In this document: one piece after another, positions 51,692-62,166 of the stretch | Layout: each line of letters starts with the position of its first letter | How positions within the stretch are numbered: the stretch's first letter is position 1 | Assembly: GCF_007741475.1 (NCBI RefSeq) | Contig: NZ_CP036261.1 | Span: 62,001 to 126,000, forward strand | Source of the DNA: Rosistilla ulvae | Lineage (GTDB): Bacteria > Planctomycetota > Planctomycetia > Pirellulales > Pirellulaceae | Length of the DNA: 64,000 bases | Direction: 5' to 3' | Translations under genes and position numbers: made by a program | Notes under the pieces: generated by a model | The model's input: only the letters and a program-made list of their open reading frames with translations | Database searches by the model: none | Told to the model about the DNA's origin: nothing

Positions 51692-54104
51692 ATTTGAACC
51701 AGATTCTCTTGGCCCAGTCGAAGAATTCGTAGAGTTTGCAGTAACCGATCGAGCTCCGCCCGACGTGAATGTGGGCGATGACTTCGGTCCCCGGGCGGGT
51801 GCGGACTTCGGAATCGGCGGGCTGTTTGCCGATGTCGACGTAGACGCGGATGATGTTTCCTTGGTCCTCGTCGACGTCGGCGCTGCGAGCGATCTCGCGG
51901 ATCGTTCCCTCGCGGACCAAGGTGGGGTGCGAGGCGAGAACATACGACGTCTTCAAAGAGCCTGTGTCAGCGTCGTCGTTTTCGGCGGGGTTGGTTGCTG
52001 TCGGCTGTTCGTCGATCACGTCGCGAAGATATCCGCTGCGCTTATCGGCCAGCTTCAGTTCCAATTCCCAGGGGCCCTTGGGATCGGCGATCGTTAACAA
52101 TTTCTGCCCCGGTTGAACCGGGCGTGCTGTCAGGCGTTGCGGCATGTCCCAGGTGACGATCTGGCCGTCGGCGGGGCTGGTGATTTGCAATTGAGACTGC
52201 TTTTCGAGCAGCAGGTCGTATTGGTCTTGAATCTTGCCGAGGCTCGCTTCAAATCCGGCGCACTGGCGGACATTGGTCTGCCGTTGTTCGTCGTCTTTAA
52301 AGTCGCCAAGCAGTCGCTGCAAGCGGCATGTTTTCAGCTTCTGCTGCGTCTCGCGGAGCTTCCCTTCGACGTCGGCGATCTCGGCCGAGAGAGCCGGATT
52401 GGAGAGGGTCAGGAGAACTTGGCCCTGTTGGACCCATTGGCCGTCGCTGACAAGCAATTGGTCGACCACGCCTTCGGTCTGCGCGTAGACCTTGCTGCGC
52501 TGCGTCGGTTGCACGATTCCTTCGCATCGCAATTTGAAGTCGGCCGGGACGAGGCTTAGGGCGGCGATGATCGCGACCAGCAGCAGCGTGATCCCGATCG
52601 CTTTGTTGCGGTGGTGTCCGCGGAACAGGTTGGTGAAGTGCCCCAGTTCTTTCCAGACCGGCATCAGGAACAGACTGTTGTGGCGGCGGGCGTTGGCGAC
52701 CACGTTGACGACTGGCAGTTCGACAGCTTGCCACATCGGCAGGATCTCATCGCGGCACAACGGCCGCTGCAGACCTTCGATCGCAAGGACGCCGACGACG
52801 TCGCCGGGGCTCGCGTCGCGATCGCGAACGATGGCGGCGAGGTCGTCGGGATCGTTGGAGGGTTCCCGCTTTTGGATCAGCGGGATGAAGGCGACCGATT
52901 GCGCATCGGTCGCTTCGTAATAGATGTCCAGCAGTCGCGTCAATTCGGGCGGCAGGTCGGAGGCTTGCTCGGGAGACCAGATCGCCAGCCGCGCGGTGGC
53001 TGATCGCGTAGCGAGCCGCTGGATTGCGACAACCGATTCGCTTCGCCGGTCGAAGACCTGTTGATTGCTGATCGCCCGCACGACACAACTCTGCCCGCGG
53101 AAGATCGACAGACTGATTCGTCCCTCGCCAAAGAAAGCGTGCAGTTCGTTGACGACGTCAAACGCGACTTCGGTCTCGTGCAGGCTGCGGCCGACAACTT
53201 CGGCAACTCGCATCGCTCGGGCCTGTAATTCTGGCGGCTGCGCCATCCGAGCGATTGGGGCAGGGCTGGCGACTTCGGCAATCGCCCGTTCGGTTGGTTC
53301 AGGTTCTGGTGGCGATGTGTTCGTTTCGAGATCCGTAGGCTGCGTCGCGGGAATCGGAGCCGCGATCGGATCGACTGGCGTGGCCGCGTCGGGTTCATCG
53401 ACGGTTTCCTCCGGGGCAGCGACTTCCTGCGAAGCACTCTCCTGTTCCGTTGCTTCGTCGGGCGACTGGTTCCCTTGAGTTGCCGTCGCCGCGATGGCGG
53501 CTAGCGGTGCGGCGGTATCGAGAATTTCTGTGGAGGGTTCGGCGTCGGGGGCGGCTGGCGCGATCGAACGTTCGAGCTGGGTCTGAACTTGTTGCAAGTC
53601 GGCCAGGGTCCAGTGGCTTGCTTCGGGAAGGCGGCTGGGTTGGAACAATTCGACGACCGCTAGCGTCTGCTGGTCGCGGCGGATTGGAAAGACGAGTTGG
53701 CGGTGGAACAGAACCAGTTCGCGAATCGCAGTATCGTCAACCTCCTGGTCGTCGTCGGGATTAGCGTGCTGGTCGAAGGCTTGGGACGATTCGGGAGTGA
53801 CGAAGATGTCGGCGCGTCCTGTTTCGCAGACTTGCTCGGCGTTGGCGACGATATCGGCGGTAAAATCCGAGTCGGGTGCGGCGTCGGCCATTTCGACGCC
53901 ATGGCTAGCCTGCCAGCGAAACCCACCACCATCGGGACTCCAGAGAATTCCGGCCGACGCACCGCAAGCGTCGCACAGCTCGGGCAATCGCTGGGCGATC
54001 GACGTCAGCGGGTCGTCGGGATGGACCGGTGCCGCAACGATCGCCGACAGTAGTCGCGACAAGTCGGTTCGGGGATCGGAATGAGTGGTCGTGTCGGCGG
54101 ACAT
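51684..54104 (-). CDS. GAF-GAF-TM-HlyD membrane adaptor
   Basis: An 806-residue protein from ATG 54104 (frame open to 54215). Residues ~15-180 and ~300-475 are GAF-like domains (SAIVAAPVHPDDPLTSIAQR ... CGASAGILW; AFDVVNELHAFFGEGRISLS ... GVLAIEG), joined by a 100-residue acidic/Pro/Ala linker. One membrane helix lies at about 501-520 (GITLLLVAIIAALSLVPADF). Then an HlyD-type adaptor: QTEGVVDQLLVSDGQWVQQG, coiled coil, ITSPADGQIVTW. The cytoplasmic GAF pair could gate an envelope pump by a ligand. It is divergent from the TolC-like gene and upstream of the smaller adaptor. No pump or ABC gene is in the window. Confidence 0.82.
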   Translation of the reverse strand: MSADTTTHSDPRTDLSRLLSAIVAAPVHPDDPLTSIAQRLPELCDACGASAGILWSPDGGGFRWQASHGVEMADAAPDSDFTADIVANAEQVCETGRADIFVTPESSQAFDQHANPDDDQEVDDTAIRELVLFHRQLVFPIRRDQQTLAVVELFQPSRLPEASHWTLADLQQVQTQLERSIAPAAPDAEPSTEILDTAAPLAAIAATATQGNQSPDEATEQESASQEVAAPEETVDEPDAATPVDPIAAPIPATQPTDLETNTSPPEPEPTERAIAEVASPAPIARMAQPPELQARAMRVAEVVGRSLHETEVAFDVVNELHAFFGEGRISLSIFRGQSCVVRAISNQQVFDRRSESVVAIQRLATRSATARLAIWSPEQASDLPPELTRLLDIYYEATDAQSVAFIPLIQKREPSNDPDDLAAIVRDRDASPGDVVGVLAIEGLQRPLCRDEILPMWQAVELPVVNVVANARRHNSLFLMPVWKELGHFTNLFRGHHRNKAIGITLLLVAIIAALSLVPADFKLRCEGIVQPTQRSKVYAQTEGVVDQLLVSDGQWVQQGQVLLTLSNPALSAEIADVEGKLRETQQKLKTCRLQRLLGDFKDDEQRQTNVRQCAGFEASLGKIQDQYDLLLEKQSQLQITSPADGQIVTWDMPQRLTARPVQPGQKLLTIADPKGPWELELKLADKRSGYLRDVIDEQPTATNPAENDDADTGSLKTSYVLASHPTLVREGTIREIARSADVDEDQGNIIRVYVDIGKQPADSEVRTRPGTEVIAHIHVGRSSIGYCKLYEFFDWAKRIWFKYV

Positions 54105-54496
54105 CGGTCTTGCAAGGCATCGGTTAAGTGGTGCGTCTGCGGGCAAGTTCGCGCGGAGATGGCGTTTACGAAGCGGCGTATTGGGCGGCGAGCAGCGGTT
54201 GAGAAACGATCGCATCGGCGATGGAAATCGTGCCTCTCCCCCGGCTGGACGCGGTGGGACGCTAGCAACAGTCTAATTTGACCGCACCCGTTGTGCAGGT
54301 TTCGGATGTCGATGTGTTTCAAGATAGGTGGTTTGTGTCGAATGTGCCACCTTTTGGCAGGCGTTGGGCGCATCCGCTGCCAGAGGAGGGAATCGGTCGA
54401 TTTCGATTGGCTGTCGAGGATCGGTGCGACCGATCTAATCGTTATATTCGGCGCAGGCTGCCCGATGGTTATGCTTTCCGCACATTTGACGAGGCG

Positions 54497-56869
54497 ATGG
54501 ACTCACCCCGCCCACCAATTCGAATCGCTAGCATTTCGCTGTGTTGCGTCTTGGTTGTCTGCTGCGCTGCGGTCTGGGGTGACGATCTGGGGATCGACGA
54601 GCCGCTGATCACACCTCGCAGCCTGTATCGCAACAATCCATCGCGCTCCGTCGACAAAGGAGCGCCGCGGCCGAGAGACCACCGATTCACTGTCGAATCG
54701 GGATTGGTGAAGGTGCCTCGAGGAAACGCCGCGGCGGTGAGCGAGCCGAGGGGCGCGGAGCCCTTGCCGTCGGTAGCGCCAAAGCAGCTGGCTCGCCCGA
54801 GTGAATCTTCCGCCGCGATGCGCGTTGAATCGGCCCCGCCGGTCGTTCGCGAACCGCAGGGATCGCATCGGGAAGTCGCGCAGCCGGCAGAGCCAGCCCC
54901 TGCGTTGCCGTCGATGGGAGAACGGTCGCCAAGCCGCGGGTTGCACGAATCGCCGGAATCATCGATTGGGCGGGTCGAGGCATTGCCGCAGATCTCGACG
55001 TTGTATTTTCCCGTGCGGCAGCGCCGGGTCGCTGCCGCAGCGTTGCCTGTTTCGGTTGAGGACCAGGCTGGCGAATCGCCAGCGGCGCGTTCGGTGCCTC
55101 GATCGCTATCGTTGGATCCGACGTTGCAGTTGAGTGCTCCAGCGCTTGAGCCCGCGGCGCCGATTCCGTTGGCAAAAGATCCGGTGCTAGTCGATCCGAA
55201 CTTCGACGCTCAGCGGTTCTCGATCACTCAGATTATCGAAAGTGCCAAATCGACATCGATCTTGACCGACCGACCGGCGGTGATGTTGTCGGTCAACGAT
55301 CTATTGGCGAGGACGTTGTTCCATTCGAAGACCGTCAAGATCTTGCGGATTCAACCGGTGGAAGACCGACAGGTGGTCGATCAGGAATTTGGTCAGTTCG
55401 ATTGGGCCGCGTTTTTTGAGAATCGGTTGTTGCACAACAACACGCCTGTAAACCAATTGAATCAAGCGGGTGCCGGTCAGTTGCTTGTTCAAGGGGATGA
55501 TCTGCAATTCCAAACCGGAATGCGAAAGCAGACGACGACCGGTGGGCAGTTCGAAGTCCGCGAATCGATCCGGTTTTTGGATGACAATTCGGGGCGATTG
55601 CAACCGTCGGACCAAGCGATCTCGGCGCTGAGTCTTGTCTATTCGCAGGAGCTGTTGCGCGACGGGGGACGCGATGTGGTGTTGAGTCAAGCGTTGGTTG
55701 CCAGTTACCAGGCCGATCAATCGCAGGCGGAGTCGGTGGCGTTGATCAGCAGCCGATTGCAGGAGGTGTTGAACCAGTACTGGACGCTGTTCGAAAACCG
55801 CGGCAACTATTTTGTGCAACTGGCTCTGACCCGCTGGGCTCACGAGACGCTGATGCAGCTGGAATCGCGGCGTCGGATCGACGCTCAGGAGAATTCGATC
55901 GAGCAGGCGCGAGCACTGTTGCTGGAAGCCAAGGCGGATCTGGTCGACGCGGAGGTGCAGGTCCGGATCGCTCAGGATAAGTTGTTCCGGTTGGTCAACG
56001 ATCCGGCGTTGGATCCCGAGCACGTGGAGATCATCACGACACATCCGCCGCTGATTGGAAGCGTCTTGTTTGAGCCACGCAGCGAGCTGTCGGCGGCGCT
56101 ACAGAACCGCGGCGAGATCTACGAACGGATCGCGGCGATCAGCGAGGCGGCGGTGCAACATCATGTGTCGTTGAACCAATTGTTGCCGCGATTGACGGTT
56201 TCGTTGGAATCATCGCTGAACGGGATCGAGGGGCAGCGGAATATGTTTGCTGCCAAAGCGAACAGTGTCGATACGTCGCCGACGATCGAAGCGAACTTCA
56301 ACTTGGAGTTCTTTCTGAGCAATCGCGCCGCTCGAGCGACAAACCGGCAGACTCAGTTAGCGCTGCGTCGGTTGCAGCTGGAATACGAAGACACGATCGA
56401 ACAGGTGCGGCTGGATGTTTCCGAATCGATCCGCACATTAAACGCATCGGCCGACGTGTTGGATCTGCGCAGCCGAACGTTGCAGGCGCGGCGAACCGAG
56501 TTGGACTATTTGAGGTTGCGTCGGGATGTGATCCCGCAGGCCGACGCCTCGGTGAGCCTGTTGATGGAGCAGTTTTTCCAGGCGTTGTCCCGATTGGTCG
56601 CATCGCAGCAGGGCTATTTGCTGGCGGTCGGCAATCAGCAGCGGGCACTCGCCGATCTGCAGCGGGCCAAGGGGATGTTGATCCACAGCAGCGATGTGCC
56701 CGGTGACGCGTTTGTCCCGGTCCCCACGATCCCACAGGCACTGAAGAAGCAGTTGCGAGGCAAGGGGGAATTGCGGTCGGATATCGACCGGTCCGTGATC
56801 CAGCCGGGCGTCCAGCGACGTTGGCAGCACCAAGCGACGCTGCAGTCGCCGACGGTGCTGGGGCGATAG
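54497..56869 (+). CDS. TolC-family outer-membrane efflux protein
   Basis: A 790-residue protein from ATG 54497 (frame open to 54278 but without signal sequence). Signal peptide IRIASISLCCVLVVCCAAVWG, then a ~200-residue Pro/Ala/Ser-rich, charged region, then the OEP core: FAAFFENRLLHNNTP-like strand region, ESVALISSRLQEVLNQYWTL, RRIDAQENSIEQARALLLEA, and a second half with NFNLEFFLSNRAARATNRQT, LQLEYEDTIEQVRLDVSESI and QFFQALSRLVASQQGYLLAV. Duplicate helical hairpins match TolC. It is divergent from the two adaptors; the 392-nt gap between them holds both promoters. The N-terminal extension is unusual and may bind cell wall or S-layer material. Confidence 0.8.
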   Translation: MDSPRPPIRIASISLCCVLVVCCAAVWGDDLGIDEPLITPRSLYRNNPSRSVDKGAPRPRDHRFTVESGLVKVPRGNAAAVSEPRGAEPLPSVAPKQLARPSESSAAMRVESAPPVVREPQGSHREVAQPAEPAPALPSMGERSPSRGLHESPESSIGRVEALPQISTLYFPVRQRRVAAAALPVSVEDQAGESPAARSVPRSLSLDPTLQLSAPALEPAAPIPLAKDPVLVDPNFDAQRFSITQIIESAKSTSILTDRPAVMLSVNDLLARTLFHSKTVKILRIQPVEDRQVVDQEFGQFDWAAFFENRLLHNNTPVNQLNQAGAGQLLVQGDDLQFQTGMRKQTTTGGQFEVRESIRFLDDNSGRLQPSDQAISALSLVYSQELLRDGGRDVVLSQALVASYQADQSQAESVALISSRLQEVLNQYWTLFENRGNYFVQLALTRWAHETLMQLESRRRIDAQENSIEQARALLLEAKADLVDAEVQVRIAQDKLFRLVNDPALDPEHVEIITTHPPLIGSVLFEPRSELSAALQNRGEIYERIAAISEAAVQHHVSLNQLLPRLTVSLESSLNGIEGQRNMFAAKANSVDTSPTIEANFNLEFFLSNRAARATNRQTQLALRRLQLEYEDTIEQVRLDVSESIRTLNASADVLDLRSRTLQARRTELDYLRLRRDVIPQADASVSLLMEQFFQALSRLVASQQGYLLAVGNQQRALADLQRAKGMLIHSSDVPGDAFVPVPTIPQALKKQLRGKGELRSDIDRSVIQPGVQRRWQHQATLQSPTVLGR

Positions 56870-57024
56870 GACGCCATCGATCGGTTTACGACGGGAGAGA
56901 AGGTGCGACCGTCTGCTAACGACAAAACTTCGCCCCGTCGGGGAGAGACGTCCCGATGGAGCGAAGTTCGTCGCGACAGCCGTCTGCAGGTCACGCAAAT
57001 GAGCCTGCGTTTCCGTTGTGCCTT

Positions 57025-58362
57025 TTAATGGCTAATCGACAGCAGTTTTTGCGCTGTGGAACTGAGTCCCGACATCAACACCGACTGCTCTTCGACAGCC
57101 GCCGCGGCGGTGGTCGTGTTGGTGCTAACTTCGGAGACGCCATCGGCGATTCCCTTGATCGAAAGGACGACCTGTTCGATGTTCGATTGAATGTCGGCGA
57201 CGTTGGTCTCGATGCTGTTGGTCGCTTTGGCTGTTTGCGTCGCCAATTGCTTCACTTCGGTCGCGACGACTGCAAATCCACGACCTGCCTCGCCCGCACG
57301 CGCCGCTTCGATCGTGGCGTTCAGCGCCAGCAAGTTGGTTTGCTCGGCAAGGTCTTGGATCACTCCGACAACTTTGCCAATCGATTTGCTGTTGGAGTTT
57401 AGTTCCTCGACACACTGGGTTGCGGCGTTAGCATCGACTGTCGCGGTCTGAGCCAGGCTGGCGGTTTGCGCGATATTTTGCGAGATCTCGTCGATCGCTT
57501 GGGCCATCTCGGTGACGCTGGCCGCGATTGAAGAGCCCACTTCGCTGGCTTGCCGTTTCGTTTCCATCTGGTGCGAGATATCGGTCGCGTATTTCACGAC
57601 CTTTTCGACTTTCCCCTTCGCGTCAAAGACCGGGTTGTAGGTGGCTTGCAACCAGATTTCCCGGTTCCCTTTGGCGAAGCGTTTGTATTCGTCTTGTTGG
57701 AATTGACCACGCGCCAAGGCGTTCCAGAAGGCGACGTAGTCGCTGCTGTTAGCCCACTCGGGATCGCAGAACATGCGGTGGTGGTGTCCGCGAATTTCAT
57801 CCACCGAATAACCCATCGCCTCGCAGAATTTTTGATTTGCGGTGAGGATCGTGCCGTCGGGACGGAAGTCGATACAAGCCTGAGTCTTGTTCACCGCATC
57901 GATCGCTGCCAATTTCTTGGCGCTGATATCGACCGCAAATTTGACAACTTTGTAGACCTTGCCGTCTGGATCGCGCACTGGATTGTAGGTGGCTTGAATC
58001 CAGATCTCTTTGTTGTTTTTGCCAAATCGTTGGTATTCCGAAGATTGGAATTCCCCGTTGGCAAGCGCGTTCCAGAAGCTCGTGTATTCGGGCGATTGCG
58101 CGTAATGGGGGTCGACAAAGATGCGGTGATGTTGGCCGCGGATTTCCTCGAGCGAATAGCCGAGACAGCTCAAGAAATTTTGGTTGGCTGTAAGAACTTT
58201 GCCCGTCAGGTCGAACTCGATGATCGCTTGGGAGCAGTTGAGGGCGTTGAAAATTTGTGAGTGGTTTGATGATTCGCTGTCTAAGGCCTCCGTTGCCTGG
58301 TCGAGCACTGCGACACTAATATCATTGGCTTCGTGTGCTGCGAAGATTTTATTGTTCCACAT
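57025..58362 (-). CDS. soluble PAS-PAS methyl-accepting chemotaxis protein
   Basis: A 445-residue protein from ATG 58362. Two tandem PAS domains with PAC motifs, near duplicates of each other: [20 protein letters not shown] ... [20 protein letters not shown] and [20 protein letters not shown] ... [20 protein letters not shown], at about 35-275. A short methyl-accepting domain follows with the hairpin tip [20 protein letters not shown]. No membrane helix or HAMP, so it is a cytoplasmic Aer/BdlA-like sensor, possibly of redox or oxygen state through a bound haem or flavin. No other che gene is near. Confidence 0.9.
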   Translation of the reverse strand: MWNNKIFAAHEANDISVAVLDQATEALDSESSNHSQIFNALNCSQAIIEFDLTGKVLTANQNFLSCLGYSLEEIRGQHHRIFVDPHYAQSPEYTSFWNALANGEFQSSEYQRFGKNNKEIWIQATYNPVRDPDGKVYKVVKFAVDISAKKLAAIDAVNKTQACIDFRPDGTILTANQKFCEAMGYSVDEIRGHHHRMFCDPEWANSSDYVAFWNALARGQFQQDEYKRFAKGNREIWLQATYNPVFDAKGKVEKVVKYATDISHQMETKRQASEVGSSIAASVTEMAQAIDEISQNIAQTASLAQTATVDANAATQCVEELNSNSKSIGKVVGVIQDLAEQTNLLALNATIEAARAGEAGRGFAVVATEVKQLATQTAKATNSIETNVADIQSNIEQVVLSIKGIADGVSEVSTNTTTAAAAVEEQSVLMSGLSSTAQKLLSISH

Positions 58363-58560
58363 TTTAATTCGCCCCTTGCGTCGATTTGGCTGGTCACAGT
58401 CGTGAACATGTTGCCGCGGATAAAACACTTTGATATCGAAGCCTAGGTTAGCTCGGTGATGTGTCAAGCTATAAGGGGGGATAAACCTTTGTTTCGATCG
58501 ATCGATCGCCGATCGATTGTGCCTGTCTCGAATGGGGCAGACCGAGCGGCCGCAGATCGA

Positions 58561-60930
58561 TTAGGGGAACTGGATTCGCGTCCAGAAGAACCGTTGGCGA
58601 TCGGCTCGGGTGCGGACATCTTCCAGCATCACGCGCAGGTCGCCGTCGTAGGCGAGCCGAGTCGATTTGGAGCGCCACGAGACGCGGATCGGTTGGTCGA
58701 GCTTGACTCCCATTTCTGGGGAGAGCAAGATGCTGCAAGAATCAGCCGGGATGCTGGTGATCTGTACATCGCCGTTGGCCGTGATCTGGGCCTTGATGTC
58801 GCCGGGGCGCAGCCGGTCGGCGTGTTCCCAAAGAAATGGGCTGATGCTGATCGATGGTTTGAGGTCGTTCAGTTCCAGCCACCAAAAAAATTGATCGCCC
58901 GCCCGCATCGTCGAGACTTCGATCCGTTCGGGAATCGGTTGACGGCGGTGGCTGCGGAGCTGCATCCATTTCAGGATGTCATCGATCTCCTCGTGGAAAT
59001 CCTCTTCGCCACGGCCGCGATAGCTGACCAACATGGTGTCGTATTGAGGCCGCAGGTAGCGTTGCAAGACCGCTCCGTTGCGGATCATCGGAGCTGGGTA
59101 GCCGGCCAGTTCGCCGAGCACGAAATACTGTGGAAAGTATTTGCCGTTGTCGGAGTAGTGTCGGATGTGTTTGTCGGCGTCGGCGGAGATTGTCACGAGC
59201 CCCGCCCACAGATCGGGATGCGACAGCGAGATATCCCAGGCGGCCGATCCACCGGAGCTGTGTCCGGCAAGGAAGACGCGATCGGGGTCGATCGACGTCC
59301 GTCGCAACGCGTCGCGAAGAGAGCTCAACACGCGGTAGTGTTCGCGGGGCGTGAAGCGATATCCGGTGAGGTCTTCGTTTTGCCATTGAGGAGCGATCAC
59401 AACAAATCCATGTCGCGACGCGGGGCCCAGCCGTTGATTTAATTCCGCGTTGTAGGTCCCCGTCCACCATGCGATCTGTTGGTCCAGGCTGCGGCCCGGT
59501 TGGTGCAAGGTGACGATGCAAGGGTAGCTGCGGAGCGGATCGTATTCGGGAGGCAGTTGAATTAGGTATTCGTGGGCAGCGACCTCGCCTCTACCTGGCA
59601 TCGCGATGCGATATAGACCGGGTGTCTCCGGATCGGCCGACTCTTCGGGCAGCGACAGCGGCGGACGCGTGGTGCGAATGATTCGCGAAACGTTTTCGGG
59701 GGTCGCTCCTTCCTGGTTGGCCAGTTCGGCCAGGATCTGTTCGCGCCGCGCCGGATCGCTGCTGGCCAGATACTCATCGACAAGCTCCCGGACTCGGATC
59801 AACGATCGGGCGACCGCGAGGTTTTGTTCGCCTGTTCCCGACCCCAGCAGCCAGCCGCCGATCGCCAGGGCGATTCGGTTCTCGAGGGTGATGTTTTGGA
59901 CTTCGCCAAGCCGTTGGTAATCGCTCAACCGGGCCATTGTTTGCGGCTTCAGATCGCGTCGGATCTCTTCCAGTAAAGGCAATATCGGTTGGGCCGTTTC
60001 GGGGGCGAGTTGTTCGACCTGTTTAGTCAGCCGGTCGACTAGATTGCTCGCTAATTGATCGTCCTCGCGAAACTTGCGGAGTGCATCTTGGACCTTGATT
60101 CGGGTTTCGATGGCAACGTCGTCGATCGGAAAGCTGTGCAGCATTTGCTTGGCAAACTGAGGCTGGCCGGCATCGCGCCGGAGGATCGCTTCGTCGAAGA
60201 TCTGGCTCGCTTCCTGTTGGATCAGCGTCCGCAGTTGCCGCTTCAGCCCCTTGGCTTCGGGGAAGTCTTTGATCGCTTGTTTCAATGTTTCCCGAGCGGC
60301 GGCGTAGCGGCCCGCTTCGATGTAAAAGCGGAACAGCTGCAGGCGGCCATCGAGTTCGGACTGGTCGATCCAGTTGGAGAGGATCGTATTGAGTTGATTT
60401 GACGGGAAGGCGGAAGTGGCGATCCGCATGTCCCAGACGTACGATCGCGTCGACAACAATCCTTCGACTTTGACGTAGCGTGAGTTGAGTTCGGTGATCC
60501 CTTGGTGGATCGTCAGTGGTCCTTTGGGACCCTGCATGCTGAAGGTGCGGCGGCCATAGGGATCGAAGGGGGAGATACCAAAAATCGAACCGACCGCGCT
60601 GACGACGCGGCCGCCGGCGACCGGCGTGCGTTGGTCCAACAGGATCGGTTGGCCAGTGTCGGCCGGAGCGATGATCGTGGGGGGGACCACCATCGCGCGT
60701 TGGTTCAGATAGATCCGCCGCAGACCATCGTCGATCATCCAGATCGGTTTCGCTTCCACCCCTCCCTCAGCGGCCGCTTGAAAAGCGTTTTGGTCGATCG
60801 AGGCGAGTTCAACCACCGAGCCTTGCAGTTGCAAGCCATTGCGGAGCTGAATGATCCGCTCCGCCGCATCGATCGCACCCAATGGTAGCAGGGCGAACAA
60901 CAGAATCGTACGAGTGCGTGTTGCCAACAT
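58561..60930 (-). CDS. secreted alpha/beta-hydrolase (esterase/prolyl oligopeptidase-like)
   Basis: A 789-residue protein from ATG 60930 (frame open to 61083). Signal peptide TRTILLFALLPLGAIDA. The first ~450 residues are a helical/beta region of unknown type with TPR-like parts (YIEAGRYAAARETLKQAIKD). The C-terminal part is an alpha/beta-hydrolase: YLIQLPPEYDPLRSYPCIVT, LHQPGR, then the nucleophile elbow GHSSGG (Ser558), DLWAGLVTISADAD, and a candidate His in EEDFHEEIDDILKW. Substrate unknown; extracytoplasmic peptide, ester or polysaccharide ester are options. Divergent from the small membrane protein gene. Confidence 0.8.
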   Translation of the reverse strand: MLATRTRTILLFALLPLGAIDAAERIIQLRNGLQLQGSVVELASIDQNAFQAAAEGGVEAKPIWMIDDGLRRIYLNQRAMVVPPTIIAPADTGQPILLDQRTPVAGGRVVSAVGSIFGISPFDPYGRRTFSMQGPKGPLTIHQGITELNSRYVKVEGLLSTRSYVWDMRIATSAFPSNQLNTILSNWIDQSELDGRLQLFRFYIEAGRYAAARETLKQAIKDFPEAKGLKRQLRTLIQQEASQIFDEAILRRDAGQPQFAKQMLHSFPIDDVAIETRIKVQDALRKFREDDQLASNLVDRLTKQVEQLAPETAQPILPLLEEIRRDLKPQTMARLSDYQRLGEVQNITLENRIALAIGGWLLGSGTGEQNLAVARSLIRVRELVDEYLASSDPARREQILAELANQEGATPENVSRIIRTTRPPLSLPEESADPETPGLYRIAMPGRGEVAAHEYLIQLPPEYDPLRSYPCIVTLHQPGRSLDQQIAWWTGTYNAELNQRLGPASRHGFVVIAPQWQNEDLTGYRFTPREHYRVLSSLRDALRRTSIDPDRVFLAGHSSGGSAAWDISLSHPDLWAGLVTISADADKHIRHYSDNGKYFPQYFVLGELAGYPAPMIRNGAVLQRYLRPQYDTMLVSYRGRGEEDFHEEIDDILKWMQLRSHRRQPIPERIEVSTMRAGDQFFWWLELNDLKPSISISPFLWEHADRLRPGDIKAQITANGDVQITSIPADSCSILLSPEMGVKLDQPIRVSWRSKSTRLAYDGDLRVMLEDVRTRADRQRFFWTRIQFP

Positions 60931-61182
60931 CGAGCTGGAGGTTCTCCAAATAAATCGTTCGATACGGTTGGGCAGACATTCGCCGGATTTTCGATACACT
61001 GAAGCCCTGGCTGCCGAGCGCCACAAGATGAGCGATGTGTGGGGCTGTGGTCTCCGACGTCCGCATCCCTGTTTGGGATGCATCCGATCTTAGATACAGT
61101 GTAGAACCCCCCAGCATCTGCTGTATTGTTCGGGGGGCTTTGTGCCCAGTCAAATCATTCCGCGAACTAGGAACCAAGTGCA

Positions 61183-61362
61183 ATGCAGGTGTCACGACTG
61201 ACCGGCACGATCGCTGTGACTGGACCACTGTTGTTCATGGTGACAGCAATCGAGCTGCTGTCGGCGTGGTCGGGAGATCCGGCTTTTGCGTCCTTTTTTG
61301 GCACGATTCGGATCGCGATGTTGGTTGTTTTGGTGATCGCGCTGTCGCAGCGACGCCAATAG
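61183..61362 (+). CDS. 59-residue two-helix membrane protein
   Basis: Reading from ATG 61183 (AGGA at 61169-61172) to TAG 61360-61362 gives 59 residues: MQVSRLTGTIAVTGPLLFMV is the first hydrophobic segment, then WSGDPAFASFF, then a second one (RIAMLVVLVIALS) and the basic end QRRQ. The topology of two helices and a positive C-terminus is sensible for a small inner-membrane protein. There is no family I can name. A G6/C6 stem with an inner CAGC/GCTG dyad (61107-61137) lies 45 nt upstream. Confidence 0.45.
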   Translation: MQVSRLTGTIAVTGPLLFMVTAIELLSAWSGDPAFASFFGTIRIAMLVVLVIALSQRRQ

Positions 61363-61476
61363 TCCCGGTGTAAAGAGTCCTCGTCGCTTTGTCCAACCGC
61401 AAGCTCTGGCGGCGCAACGCATTTCTGCATCAGCCGGCCGCCAGGCCCGATTCAGACGTTGGTCAAACGTCTTTTG

Positions 61477-62166
61477 TTATCGTCCGCTGAAGAACTTCTT
61501 AAGCGCTTCGCCCGCCGCATCGCGAGAATTGTCCGACATCTGTTTCTTCATGCTTTGAGGGAGCTTTTGCGGCGGCTTCTTCTCGGGGGGCTTGCGTTTG
61601 CCCGACTCCTCTTTGGAATCCCCATCGCCGACGGACAGTTCACCGCTGAGTTCCTCGTCCCCTTCGATGGTTTTCGAGGCTTCGAAGCTCATCTGCCGCG
61701 TCTCGGGCTCGCCCAGTTTGCGGACACGTTCGATGTTGTCCGCTTCGTCGAGCCAGGAATTGATGTCGACTTCTTCGAACTTGCTGTCGTCACCGGAAGC
61801 ATTGACGGTTCGCTGGGCGGCGTCTTTGACGTCGACGACCTGCGACTTTTTGGGGCCTCCCAAGCCGTATTCGACGAGCACTTCAAATTCCAGTTTGCCG
61901 ACGGTCAGCGCGTCGCCAGGCTTGAGCGCCTTGGCGCGATCTGGTGGCAAGCGGTTGCCGTTGACAAAGGTTCCATTGCGGCTTTTAAGATCTTGGATCA
62001 GCAATTTCCCGTCCCGTTGGACGAGAATGCAATGCTTACGACTCACCGATTCGCTCTTTGGGCGAAGCTGGCACTGATCGTTCCGACCAATCAAAAACTT
62101 CTCCTGGCTCACCGGTATCTCGCGACCGGCATGGCTTCCCGAGAGAACTTTTAGTTTTACCTGCAT
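61477..62166 (-). CDS. FHA-domain protein with disordered tail
   Basis: A 229-residue protein from ATG 62166. Residues ~1-98 are an FHA domain: KFLIGRNDQCQLRPKSESVS (GR, S), RKHC (SRxH), LIQDLKSRNGTFVNGNRL (NGT-x-V-N-G). FHA domains bind phosphothreonine peptides, so a Ser/Thr kinase partner is expected, common in Planctomycetes. The remaining ~130 residues are acidic then Lys/Pro-rich (EESGKRKPPEKKPPQKLPQS), probably disordered, ending in an amphipathic EALKKFFSGR. No kinase or phosphatase gene is adjacent. Confidence 0.9.
   Translation of the reverse strand: MQVKLKVLSGSHAGREIPVSQEKFLIGRNDQCQLRPKSESVSRKHCILVQRDGKLLIQDLKSRNGTFVNGNRLPPDRAKALKPGDALTVGKLEFEVLVEYGLGGPKKSQVVDVKDAAQRTVNASGDDSKFEEVDINSWLDEADNIERVRKLGEPETRQMSFEASKTIEGDEELSGELSVGDGDSKEESGKRKPPEKKPPQKLPQSMKKQMSDNSRDAAGEALKKFFSGR

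Noticed and set aside
61107-61137. C6/G6 stem as terminator
   Set aside because: It lies between two divergent genes, so no transcript would need to stop there, and no T-tract follows on either strand.
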